From NCBI GenBank assembly GCA_050303435.1, contig JBNLBT010000040.1, forward strand, positions 1 to 28,149: 28,149 nt of DNA, given 5' to 3'. Within the stretch, counting starts at the first letter, position 1. Every line of letters starts with the position of its first letter. This DNA comes from JBNLBT01 sp050303435. Lineage in GTDB: Bacteria; Pseudomonadota; Gammaproteobacteria; Xanthomonadales; Marinicellaceae. A model generated the notes under the pieces. The model searched no databases. It had not been told where the DNA came from and saw only the letters and a list, made by a program, of their open reading frames with translations. The translations under genes were made by a program, and so were the position numbers. Positions 8,091-16,225 of the stretch are shown piece after piece.

Positions 8091-11000
8091 CTAAAATTCG
8101 ATGCGTCCACCGAGGTTGATGGTGCCCTGACTGAATCCTTCCAGCCCGATGGTGCTGCGGTAGTTCATATAGAACTGTCTGCCATTGGCGCTGATGTAGA
8201 CAAACCCCAATCCAGCCGATCCGTAGGTGCGGTCCGGTGAATCGGTTTCAATCAGGAAAATTTCATCTTCCGGGGCCGCCAGAAAACGGGCTTCAATGAA
8301 TCCGCTGTCGTTTTTCGCTTCGTGGCTGTAATCGAAATCAAATTGCGGCGTGATCACCCCGTTATCCAGACTGATGGCGCGGGACACCCGCAAACCGGCC
8401 GAGAACAACAGGCTCTCGATCTCCTGATCATAAAATTCAAAGCCAAACGCACCGGCACCGGTTTCGTTGAAACCATCGATGTTGGTGCGCACATAGCGGA
8501 TGGACGCATTGGGGGTGATGTTCCAGCTGTTTTTATAGAAATGGTATCCAAAACTCATCGCCGCGGTGTATTGATCCGCACGCGTGTTGCCCACCGCGGT
8601 GCGATTGATCACATCGTCACCGATCTCAAATTCAATGCGGCGCTTCTGGTCAAAATCCGGTCGCACGTAGGAAATGCGTGCGTCCATGTAAAAATTGTCG
8701 TTGAAATAAAACGAGCCGTAACCGGTCAGGGTGACGCCGCTGGATTCCAGCTTAGCCTCGTCTTCAATGGTGGAATCGAACCGCGCGTAACCCAGCGCCA
8801 TGCCCAGCACCTTGCGGTCTGAGAGGCGGTAATCAACACCGGCGGTCAGGCCATAGGTGTCAAAATCAAATCCGAGTTCACGTCCAGTGGCGTCGCGGTC
8901 GCCCATTGAAATGGTACCATTGATGAAAAAGCCCCAGGGCGAAATGAAATCATTGTTCACGTCCACGGCCTGCGCGTTTTCGCCATCGGCCATGTAGGCC
9001 AGCAAATTCAGCGGCAGGTGCTGATCGCCGTACTGCGCGGACAGACCGTTCATGCTGAATCCGGCCGCGCCACCACGCAATTCCGCCAAACGCGACGTGA
9101 TGTTGGCAAACTGGGTGTTGATGATTTCGGTGGCCGAAGACGACTGCGCGATCACTTGACTGGGCGTCAGCTCCTTCATCACTCTTCTGACCAGCTGACC
9201 GTTGCCGTTGCGCGCTTCTTCAATCAACCGTCCGCAGATGCCTTCCAGTGCGGTAAAGAAGCTGCGAGCGCAGTAACTGGACACGTTGCGAATGGCGCGT
9301 CGTGCCTGCGCGGTGCCTGCACTGCCCAGAGCCTCATCCAGCAATTGCCGGATCTCCTCTGCACCCGGCGTGGCCGAAATCACGGTGCCCTTGCTGTCGC
9401 TGTTGTTGCCCGGATTGGGGTCGGCATTGGCGGAGGTGATTTCCGCATGAATGCTGAGATTTTGTGACTGCTGCACGACCTGTTGAGTCAGCACGCGCAG
9501 TTTCAGATTGACTGTCTGGTCGACCAGCAAGGCCGTTGGCCACTGACACATCAGGGTGCTGTTGGCGTTGTTGCATTGCCAACCACCGGTTTCCAGCAAT
9601 TGAACGTTTTCAATCAGACCGTCCAGCTGCACCTTCAATTGTGCATTGATGGCCGGATCCGGGCCCGTGTTGCGACTTTGCACGGTGAAATCCACCACCG
9701 AGCCCTGTTGCGTGCTGTCGATTTCACCGAGCACACGCACCGACACATCTGAGACCTGGTCACTGACCGCAAGGACCGCAACCTGCGCTTTGCTTTCATT
9801 GTTTTCAGCGACGTTGTCAGTGCTGGCAGAAGACACCTGGGCGGTGTTTTCCAGCGTGCCTGGCAATGCCGTGACCGTGCCTGCAACGGTCACCTGCCGG
9901 GTTTCATGCACGGCCAGCGCATTGATCTGACACAACAGCGTGTCGGCGTTGTTGTTGCATTGCACATCGCCCTGATCGCCCTGCGCCATGGAAAATTCAA
10001 AACCCGCAGGCAACGCGTCGGTGATCTGCACACCGCTGGCCGCATCCGGGCCGAGATTTTCCACCTGAATGATCCAACTCAGGGTCTGACCGGACTGGAC
10101 CGCATCTTGCGTCGCCGATTTGCTGATGCTCAGGTCCGCCATCGCTTCGCCGGGGTCAACGGCGGTCACTTCCACCGCAACCGAGTCGCTGTTGTTGCCT
10201 GGCACCGCGTCGTCCAGAAAATCGACGGCAGCGGTGTTCTCAATGACACCCGGCACTTCAGGCGCCAACACATCCAGGGTTAAGACGGTGCTTTGATCCG
10301 GCGACAGGGTGCCGGCGAAATCACAGCTCAGTGACGTGTCGCCACTGCAGCTCCAACCACTGCCACTGAAGCCTTGAAACAGCACGCCATCCGGTAAATT
10401 GTCGGTTAAAGTAAACGCTTCAACCGTGACTGTGCCCAGATTTTGTACCGTCAACAAATACTGCAATGAATCACCGGTCTGGACCGCAGCACTGGACGCC
10501 TGTTTAATGAGCCCCAGATCAACCACATCCTGTCCCTGAGCAATGATCGACACATCGACTTTATCGGCGTTGTTGTCCGGGTTGTTGTCGAGTTCGCTGA
10601 AAACCACCGCATCGCTGCTCACGCTGGTTGCCTCAGCGACTGCTTCTGCGCTGACGCGCACCACCACATGGCTGTTCACAGGCAAGGCATTGCCGTTGCT
10701 GCTGCAACTGACCACGCCACCTGCGCTGCTGCCGTCGTGCTGACAATTCCAGCCTCCCACGGCGCCCTGCAATTCCGCATTGATGAATGCCGTCTGTGCT
10801 GGCAAGGTGTGCTGTATCGACACATCGCTTGGCTCGCCGGTGGCATCCGGCGGATTGATCACTTCGGTGGTGAAAGTCAGAACATCTCCCACTTGAAAAG
10901 TGGCACCGTCGCTGCTGTGCGTCAGCGATAAATCCGCGATTTCGACCGGATCAACGATGGTGAATGAAACCGAATCGCTGTTGTTCACCGTGTTGGTATC

Positions 11001-12602
11001 GACAAAATCTGAACTGGCGGTGTTGTTCACCTGATTGCCGGATGTGCCGATCACCTCAACCAGAATTTTTACCCCATCATCAGCGGTCGTGTTGGGCAAT
11101 GTTCCGGCGGAACACAACAGCGTCGGGGCAGTGAATGTGCAAGTGAAATTGGGGCCCACCGGAGTGAAAGACACCAGTGAAACTTCCGGCGGCAGTGTGT
11201 CGGTTAAATTGACAGTGTCCGCTGCGGTGGCGGCGGTCTCGTTCTTGACCAGCACCACATATTCCACCAACTCGCCCGGCACCGCTTCGGTGAGATTGCC
11301 GGTGATGGTTTTGCTCACCCGGATTTCTGGATCAGCGGCGCCGCCGATGATGTCGAAAGAGGCCACACTGAAGTCATTGGTCGGGTTGGGATCCCCCTGC
11401 GGAACAGTCAGTTCGGCGGCGTTGTCCACGGCCGTACCATCTGCACCAGAGGTGACCTGAACAAACACATGCACGGTATCGGTGGCCAGCGCCGGAAACG
11501 GCGCTGTGTTGCTGCAACTGACCACCCCGGCGTTGTGGTTGCAGAAGAAATTTGAACCCACAACATTCAGGCTGTTGAACGTCACCTCTGGAGGCAACAC
11601 GTCTTGCACCACCAGGCCCGACGGGCCGGAAGTGGTTGATTCGGTGTTGCTGATGGCGATTTCGTAGTCTACGACATCGCCCAGCTGAAATTCCGTGAAA
11701 CCGCCGTTGATGGTTTTCACCACCGAAATATCGGCCGGCGCAATGACATTGAAGCCAATACCGGAAAAATTGTCCACGGTATTGGGATCGGGTTCACTGG
11801 CCGACACACCGGCGTCGTTCTGTTGGGTGCCAGGCGTCTGCGACAGCGGCACTTGTCCCGCCACAGTGAACGTGTGAGAATCGTTGGCGGCCAGAAAGGA
11901 CAAATTGCACAACACGTCCGGTGTGCTGTAGAAACATTCCGGGCTGCTCTGCGAAGGCACAAACACCAAATTGGCCAGATCGATGTGGTCCACCATGAGA
12001 ATTGCCGTGGCGGAAGTTGTGGTGGGATTGTTCACTGTCAGATCAAAGCGAATCACATCGCCGGGCATGACCGTTGCACTGGAACCTGGCGACAAAGTCT
12101 TGTTCATGTTCAGATCAACCTGACTGCCCGCCGGTTGGGCGTCCACACCGACGCTGACCTGATCATTGGCCGAATTGATGTCGGTGCCCGCAGTGTCCCC
12201 GACAATGGCCGTGACCGCGCCGGGAATGAACATGGGCGATTGCGGCGCGGTGATATCAATGGTGAAGTCAAACACCGAGCCCGCAGGCACAGGGCCATTG
12301 GATGAACAATCGATGGTCAGCGTGGTGGTGTTGCAAGTCCAATTGCCGGGCGGATTCACGCTGCCAATATCAAAAGGAATCAACGATGGATCAATGTTGA
12401 TCATCACCGTGGCATCAGATGATGCCGTGGGCCCCACGTCCTGGACCCTGAAAATCATGTTGGCCGGACTGCCATCAGCCACCACGGTCAATGGATTTGG
12501 AGAAATCACATCCATGCTCAAATCCACCTGGGACCACGCCGGCCAGGCGATCGCAGTCATGACAAAGAAAATACCGTATTTGAAAAGATTCCTGATGTAC
12601 AT
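8091..12602 (-). CDS. DUF11-repeat autotransporter, large surface protein
   Basis: The 1503-residue product has a signal peptide (1 to about 24, cut after AWS). Eight DUF11/conserved-repeat beta domains follow, from about 26 to 1078, with starts such as ADISVVKT, ADLSLTHS and ADLSISKS and a period near 131 residues. A helical linker at about 1080-1180 precedes a type V autotransporter barrel from about 1220 to the C-terminal Phe. Each repeat has one cysteine pair: 90/99, 223/232, 354/363, 488/497, 620/633, 752/760, 882/891, 1010/1019. A ninth pair, 1111/1123, is in the linker. Likely a cell-surface adhesin or scaffold; no enzyme domain is seen. Start codons GTG-ATG-ATG lie at 12608, 12605 and 12602; GAGG spaced 6 bases from the last favours 12602. 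The caspase lipoprotein gene follows. Confidence 0.9.
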   Translation of the reverse strand: MYIRNLFKYGIFFVMTAIAWPAWSQVDLSMDVISPNPLTVVADGSPANMIFRVQDVGPTASSDATVMINIDPSLIPFDIGSVNPPGNWTCNTTTLTIDCSSNGPVPAGSVFDFTIDITAPQSPMFIPGAVTAIVGDTAGTDINSANDQVSVGVDAQPAGSQVDLNMNKTLSPGSSATVMPGDVIRFDLTVNNPTTTSATAILMVDHIDLANLVFVPSQSSPECFYSTPDVLCNLSFLAANDSHTFTVAGQVPLSQTPGTQQNDAGVSASEPDPNTVDNFSGIGFNVIAPADISVVKTINGGFTEFQLGDVVDYEIAISNTESTTSGPSGLVVQDVLPPEVTFNSLNVVGSNFFCNHNAGVVSCSNTAPFPALATDTVHVFVQVTSGADGTAVDNAAELTVPQGDPNPTNDFSVASFDIIGGAADPEIRVSKTITGNLTEAVPGELVEYVVLVKNETAATAADTVNLTDTLPPEVSLVSFTPVGPNFTCTFTAPTLLCSAGTLPNTTADDGVKILVEVIGTSGNQVNNTASSDFVDTNTVNNSDSVSFTIVDPVEIADLSLTHSSDGATFQVGDVLTFTTEVINPPDATGEPSDVSIQHTLPAQTAFINAELQGAVGGWNCQHDGSSAGGVVSCSSNGNALPVNSHVVVRVSAEAVAEATSVSSDAVVFSELDNNPDNNADKVDVSIIAQGQDVVDLGLIKQASSAAVQTGDSLQYLLTVQNLGTVTVEAFTLTDNLPDGVLFQGFSGSGWSCSGDTSLSCDFAGTLSPDQSTVLTLDVLAPEVPGVIENTAAVDFLDDAVPGNNSDSVAVEVTAVDPGEAMADLSISKSATQDAVQSGQTLSWIIQVENLGPDAASGVQITDALPAGFEFSMAQGDQGDVQCNNNADTLLCQINALAVHETRQVTVAGTVTALPGTLENTAQVSSASTDNVAENNESKAQVAVLAVSDQVSDVSVRVLGEIDSTQQGSVVDFTVQSRNTGPDPAINAQLKVQLDGLIENVQLLETGGWQCNNANSTLMCQWPTALLVDQTVNLKLRVLTQQVVQQSQNLSIHAEITSANADPNPGNNSDSKGTVISATPGAEEIRQLLDEALGSAGTAQARRAIRNVSSYCARSFFTALEGICGRLIEEARNGNGQLVRRVMKELTPSQVIAQSSSATEIINTQFANITSRLAELRGGAAGFSMNGLSAQYGDQHLPLNLLAYMADGENAQAVDVNNDFISPWGFFINGTISMGDRDATGRELGFDFDTYGLTAGVDYRLSDRKVLGMALGYARFDSTIEDEAKLESSGVTLTGYGSFYFNDNFYMDARISYVRPDFDQKRRIEFEIGDDVINRTAVGNTRADQYTAAMSFGYHFYKNSWNITPNASIRYVRTNIDGFNETGAGAFGFEFYDQEIESLLFSAGLRVSRAISLDNGVITPQFDFDYSHEAKNDSGFIEARFLAAPEDEIFLIETDSPDRTYGSAGLGFVYISANGRQFYMNYRSTIGLEGFSQGTINLGGRIEF

Positions 12603-12714
12603 CATCACCCTCTGTAGCTAATGCATGCTTAATTATCGTTGTATTGATGTATCGTCTGTATGATCCACCCGATCCCTGATGCCCTCATTTTGGCCAGAAA
12701 TGTCTGAAAAAACA

Positions 12715-12757
12715 ATTAAAAACAGTTGTTTTTTTATATTCTGTGAGAGCACTCACA
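12715..12757 (-). promoter_or_regulatory. CRP-family binding site and class II-like promoter for the autotransporter-caspase operon
   Basis: TGTGA-N6-TCACA at 12742-12757 is a perfect match to the core consensus of CRP and its relatives Vfr and Clp. On the minus strand TTTAAT at 12720-12715 differs from TATAAT by one base. If it is the -10, transcription starts near 12708 and the palindrome is centred at -41.5, exactly where class II activators overlap the -35. No -35 hexamer is needed or seen. This leaves a leader of about 105 bases before the start codon. The rest of the 275-base gap holds only AT-rich tracts and a 7-bp inverted repeat (12766-12772 with 12794-12800). Confidence 0.65.
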
Positions 12758-12877
12758 AAATTTTTGCAGCGTTTTTGCTTAACAGACAAGAACACGCTGC
12801 GACAGCCACATGCGGTCACTCCCAACAACTCCGTCGGGTTTGACTACGCCCAAACTGAAGCGGGCGATAACGCGTGT

Positions 12878-14245
12878 TCAGTGTTGAGGGTTTGACTGGT
12901 TGTGATACGCGGTGATGGCAAAAGCCAATTCCAACGATTGCTCGTAGTTCAATCGTGGATCCACTTGGGTGGTGTAGGCGCGCGTTAAATCGGTTTCCTG
13001 CAAGGCGCGGGCGCCGCCCAGACACTCGGTCACATTCTCACCGGTCAACTCCAGATGTACACCGCCGAGGCGTGAATCACAGGCCCGATGAATGTCAAAG
13101 GCCTGTCGCACTTCGTCGTTGATGTTGTTGAAGTGGCGGGTTTTGTACCCATTGCTGGTGGATTCGGTGTTGCCGTGCATTGGATCGGCGCACCACAAGA
13201 CCTGTGTGCCGGTTTTATGGACGGTTTCAATCAGCCGAGGCAAGTTGTCTTCGATGTGCGCTGCCCCAAAACGGTGGATTAAGGTCAAGCGCCCCGGCGT
13301 GTTGTCCGGGTTGAGGGTTTTGACCAAGTGCACCAGATCGCTGGAAGATGTCTCCTTGCCCACTTTGACACCAATTGGATTTCGCACTCCGCGCAGCAAT
13401 TCCACATGCGCACTTTCGGGGTCGTTTGTGCGCAGACCAATCCAGGGAAAATGTGTGCCCAGATTGAACCAGCCGTGTTGTCTCGGCACCTGTCGGGTCA
13501 ACGCCTGTTCATAGTGCAAATGCAAGGCTTCGTGAGATGAAAACAATTCAACCCGCGACAAATTGGCGACCTTGCGCCCGGCCAGTACTTCAGCAAATTC
13601 AATCGATTCACTGATCTGACGCATGATCTTTTGGTAATGACTTTTGTTGCTGGCGTGATTGATCCAATCCAAATCCCAGTATTCCGGATGTCTGATGTCG
13701 GCAAAACCACCTTCCACCAGCGCACGCACAAAGTTCAGCGTCATGGCCGAATGCGTGTGTCCCTTGAGAATGTTGTTGGGATCTGGAATGCGTTCCATTT
13801 CAGTGAACCCAGACGCGTTGATCAAATCGCCCCTATAGGACGGCAATTCCACGCCGTCGCGAGTTTCCATGTCGGATGAACGGGGTTTGGCGTACTGGCC
13901 GGCAAATCGACCAATGCGCACCACCGGTTGCTTGATGCCATGAATCAACACCAGACTCATTTGCAGTAAAACTTTGATGCGGTCGGAAATGATGGGTGAA
14001 CGACAATCTGAAAAACTTTCGGCGCAATCTCCGCCTTGCAACAGAAAACGATCGCCGCGTTGCACTTCGGCCAGGTAGTTCTTTAAACGCAAGATTTCCC
14101 ACGATGTCACCAGCGGTGGGTAGCCGCTCAATTCCTCAACGGCAGCCTTCAGTGCCGCTGCATCGGGGTATTGCGCCTGTTGCAGCGCATTCTTTTTTTG
14201 CCAGCCCTGTGGCGTCCACGGGTTCTGTTGTGTTTTCAGTTTCAT
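12878..14245 (-). CDS. 3-deoxy-7-phosphoheptulonate synthase, class II
   Basis: Condenses phosphoenolpyruvate and erythrose 4-phosphate to DAHP, the first step of the shikimate route to aromatic amino acids. The 455 residues match class II (plant/Mycobacterium type) rather than the ~350-residue AroF/G/H type. The putative metal ligands align at a constant offset with the M. tuberculosis enzyme: Cys 74 in GGDCAE, His 357 in ADPMHGNT, Glu 399 in HLELTGE and Asp 429 in VDPRLN. Phosphate-binding RIGRFAGQYAKPRS lies at 110-123. The ATG at 14245 overlaps the dsbB stop as ATGA, so translation is probably coupled. A longer in-frame reading up to 14368 falls inside dsbB and is discarded. No intrinsic terminator is seen after the stop. 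Feedback control cannot be judged from sequence. Confidence 0.95.
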   Translation of the reverse strand: MKLKTQQNPWTPQGWQKKNALQQAQYPDAAALKAAVEELSGYPPLVTSWEILRLKNYLAEVQRGDRFLLQGGDCAESFSDCRSPIISDRIKVLLQMSLVLIHGIKQPVVRIGRFAGQYAKPRSSDMETRDGVELPSYRGDLINASGFTEMERIPDPNNILKGHTHSAMTLNFVRALVEGGFADIRHPEYWDLDWINHASNKSHYQKIMRQISESIEFAEVLAGRKVANLSRVELFSSHEALHLHYEQALTRQVPRQHGWFNLGTHFPWIGLRTNDPESAHVELLRGVRNPIGVKVGKETSSSDLVHLVKTLNPDNTPGRLTLIHRFGAAHIEDNLPRLIETVHKTGTQVLWCADPMHGNTESTSNGYKTRHFNNINDEVRQAFDIHRACDSRLGGVHLELTGENVTECLGGARALQETDLTRAYTTQVDPRLNYEQSLELAFAITAYHNQSNPQH

Positions 14246-14748
14246 ACCGATTTTTCCTGCACTTTGATGCGCATCCACACCACGGTGTAAACCAACAGAC
14301 CGGCGTACCAAATCAAGGTCCAGGCCGGCATCGACAGCCCCCAAAAATCCCACACGCTCTCTGCGCATTCGCCCGAACCTTTAAGCACATTGGACAGCAC
14401 TTCAAAAAATGGCGATTGTTCTAGCACTAAATACAATCCCGGGCCACAGGCCGGCACTTCTTCCGGCGGCAGACTTTGCAGCCACACGTGCAGACCGGAC
14501 AAATACAGCCCCATGCCACACCACAACACAACCAATAGCCCCAGAAGTGTGCGACCCCAACCCTTCACAGGCTTAACAGCAGCCACAACAAACAAAACAC
14601 CAATGGCGATGAACACCACGCGTTGCAATATACACAAGGGACAGGGATCCAGATACATCACGTATTGCACATACAGTGCATATCCCAGCAAAGCAAAACA
14701 GGCCACAGCCGGCAACAGCGTCATTAATCTGAATTTTTGTGTGTTCAT
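14242..14748 (-). CDS. dsbB: Disulfide bond formation protein B
   Basis: An inner-membrane protein that reoxidises periplasmic DsbA and passes electrons to quinone. The 168 residues show four membrane helices (about 8-26, 42-58, 66-86, 141-160). The first periplasmic pair is CPLC at Cys 36/39 and the second pair is Cys 101/128. Arg 43, the counterpart of the quinone-binding Arg 48 of E. coli, is present. The ATG at 14748 begins the expected N-terminus; an in-frame GTG at 14784 lies inside the upstream terminator. The stop overlaps the DAHP synthase start by 4 bases. The gene begins only 16 bases past the alpha-operon terminator and no convincing promoter is visible, so expression may rely on readthrough. 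Confidence 0.94.
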   Translation of the reverse strand: MNTQKFRLMTLLPAVACFALLGYALYVQYVMYLDPCPLCILQRVVFIAIGVLFVVAAVKPVKGWGRTLLGLLVVLWCGMGLYLSGLHVWLQSLPPEEVPACGPGLYLVLEQSPFFEVLSNVLKGSGECAESVWDFWGLSMPAWTLIWYAGLLVYTVVWMRIKVQEKSV

Positions 14749-14764
14749 GTCGGTATTTAAACAT

Positions 14765-14794
14765 AAAAAAACCCGGAGATGCACCGGGTTTTTT
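14765..14794 (-). terminator. Intrinsic terminator of the alpha ribosomal operon
   Basis: AACCCGG at 14770-14776 pairs with CCGGGTT at 14784-14790 around a 7-base loop. A7 and T6 flank it, so on the minus strand it gives a hairpin plus U-tract 27 bases after rplQ. The symmetry would also allow it to act on the plus strand. Confidence 0.9.
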
Positions 14795-14820
14795 ATTGGA
14801 TTACTGTTGTCTAGTCGCGC

Positions 14821-15201
14821 TTATTCAGCCGCCGCTTCTCCAACCGGACGGTCGACCAGTTCGACGTAAGCCATCGGTGCGTTGTCGCCGGCACGGAATC
14901 CACATTTAAGAATGCGCAAATATCCGCCCGGACGTTCTTTGTAACGCACACCGAGTTCGGTGAACAGTTTATTGACCACGGCTTTGTCGCGCAGACGCGA
15001 GAACGCCAGACGGCGGTTGGCCACGGAATCCACTTTACCCAGGGTGATCAGTTTTTCAGCCACTTTGCGCAATTCTTTGGCTTTTGGCAATGTGGTTTTG
15101 ATCAGTTCGTGTTCGAACAGGGAATTGGACATGTTGCTGAACATCGCTTTTCTGTGCGATGAATTGCGGTTCAGTTTTCTACCGGATTTTCTATGACGCA
15201 T
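14821..15201 (-). CDS. rplQ: 50S ribosomal protein L17
   Basis: L17 binds 23S rRNA near the end of the polypeptide exit tunnel. The 126 residues (E. coli 127) begin with the diagnostic MRHRKSGRKLNRNSSHRKAM and include the LFEHELIKTTLPKAKELR helix. The C-terminal tail ends in a short Ala/Glu run. It is the last gene of the alpha operon, 10 bases after rpoA and directly before the terminator at 14794-14765. Everything seen is ordinary for the family. Confidence 0.98.
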   Translation of the reverse strand: MRHRKSGRKLNRNSSHRKAMFSNMSNSLFEHELIKTTLPKAKELRKVAEKLITLGKVDSVANRRLAFSRLRDKAVVNKLFTELGVRYKERPGGYLRILKCGFRAGDNAPMAYVELVDRPVGEAAAE

Positions 15202-15211
15202 GATCTTTACC

Positions 15212-16207
15212 TTAACCCAAGAGACGCTCTGCTGTACGAATCGCAGCAGGCGGCCAGTTTTCCAAACGCACGCCCAATGCCAATCCCATTTCAGCGAGCA
15301 CGCCTTTAATTTCGTTCAATGATTTTTTACCCAGATTCGGGGTTTTCAGCAACTCAACTTCCGTGCGCTGAATCAAATCACCGATGTATTGAATGTTTTC
15401 CGCTTTCAGGCAGTTGGCTGAACGAACGGTCAACTCCAACTCATCGATCGGTTTCAACAGAATGGGGTTGAGTTTTTCTTCCTCTTCCACTTCCTCAACC
15501 GTCGTTTCAATGGTGAAATCGATGAACACCGCCATCTGCTCCACCAAAATTCGCGCCGCAGTCCGCACCGCTTCTTCGGCGGTGATCGAACCGTCGGTGT
15601 CGATGTCAAGAATCAATTTGTCCAGATTGGTGTTTTGTTGCACACGCGCGTTTTCCACGTCGTACGCCACCCGTTTGATGGGACAGAAACTGGCATCCAG
15701 CATCAACTGTCCGATGGGACGAGACTCCTCCAGATTGCGGCGGTTCATTGCAGGTTCATAGCCAATGCCAATTTCTGCAATCATGCGCATGCTGATGGAC
15801 GCTTTGCTGTCCAGGTGACAAATCACCAAATCCGGATTGACGATTTTTACGCCGTCCGGCACTTGAATATCACCTGCCGTCACCACACCACCGGTTTTGC
15901 TGACGCTCAACTCAACCTGTTCACGACCGGCAATGGCCAAAGACACGCACTTAAGATTCAACAGAATCTCAACCACGTCTTCCTGCACACCTTCGATGGA
16001 GGAAAACTCATGTTGCACACCGTCAATTTCCACTTCGGTGATGGCTGCGCCGGGCACCGATGACAAAAGAATTCGTCTGAATGCGTTGCCGATGGTGTGG
16101 CCAAAGCCGCGTTCCAGCGGCTCGATGATAATTTTTGCACTACTATTTGACCGTTCGTCCACCTGGACGACACGCGGTCTCAACAGTTTTGCCAAAACAT
16201 TGCTCAT
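15212..16207 (-). CDS. rpoA: RNA polymerase subunit alpha
   Basis: Alpha nucleates assembly of RNA polymerase and contacts activators and UP elements. The 331 residues contain the N-terminal dimerisation domain (about 1-235, with FGHTIGNAFRRILLSSVPG), an acidic linker (VEEVEEEEKLN) and the C-terminal domain (about 250-320). The latter keeps the DNA-binding surface: RSANCLKAENI followed by PNLGKKSLNEI, which corresponds to the E. coli R265, N268, K271, K298, S299 set. This fits the AT-rich upstream sequence of the alpha promoter and the CRP-type promoter in this window. It lies between rpsD (18-base gap) and rplQ (10-base gap). Confidence 0.99.
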   Translation of the reverse strand: MSNVLAKLLRPRVVQVDERSNSSAKIIIEPLERGFGHTIGNAFRRILLSSVPGAAITEVEIDGVQHEFSSIEGVQEDVVEILLNLKCVSLAIAGREQVELSVSKTGGVVTAGDIQVPDGVKIVNPDLVICHLDSKASISMRMIAEIGIGYEPAMNRRNLEESRPIGQLMLDASFCPIKRVAYDVENARVQQNTNLDKLILDIDTDGSITAEEAVRTAARILVEQMAVFIDFTIETTVEEVEEEEKLNPILLKPIDELELTVRSANCLKAENIQYIGDLIQRTEVELLKTPNLGKKSLNEIKGVLAEMGLALGVRLENWPPAAIRTAERLLG

Positions 16208-16225
16208 AATTATCCTCGCTAGCGA

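Noticed and set aside
7300..8094. Open plus-strand frame opposite the caspase lipoprotein gene
   Set aside because: Shadow of the coding strand with no ribosome site and no family resemblance.
8091..12602. Repeats in the autotransporter gene as a DNA repeat array or CRISPR
   Set aside because: Repetition is at the protein level with strongly diverged DNA; there are no short identical repeats or spacers.
12602..12608. GTG at 12608 as the autotransporter start
   Set aside because: The GAGG ribosome site would touch the start codon; the ATG at 12602 has a 6-base spacer. The protein differs by two residues only.
12766..12800. Inverted repeat as terminator of the DAHP synthase gene
   Set aside because: The 7-bp arms are 21 bases apart and no U-tract follows on the minus strand.
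14246..14368. 41-residue N-terminal extension of the DAHP synthase
   Set aside because: It is the out-of-frame reading of dsbB; the ATG at 14245 gives the normal class II length and constant offset to the known metal ligands.
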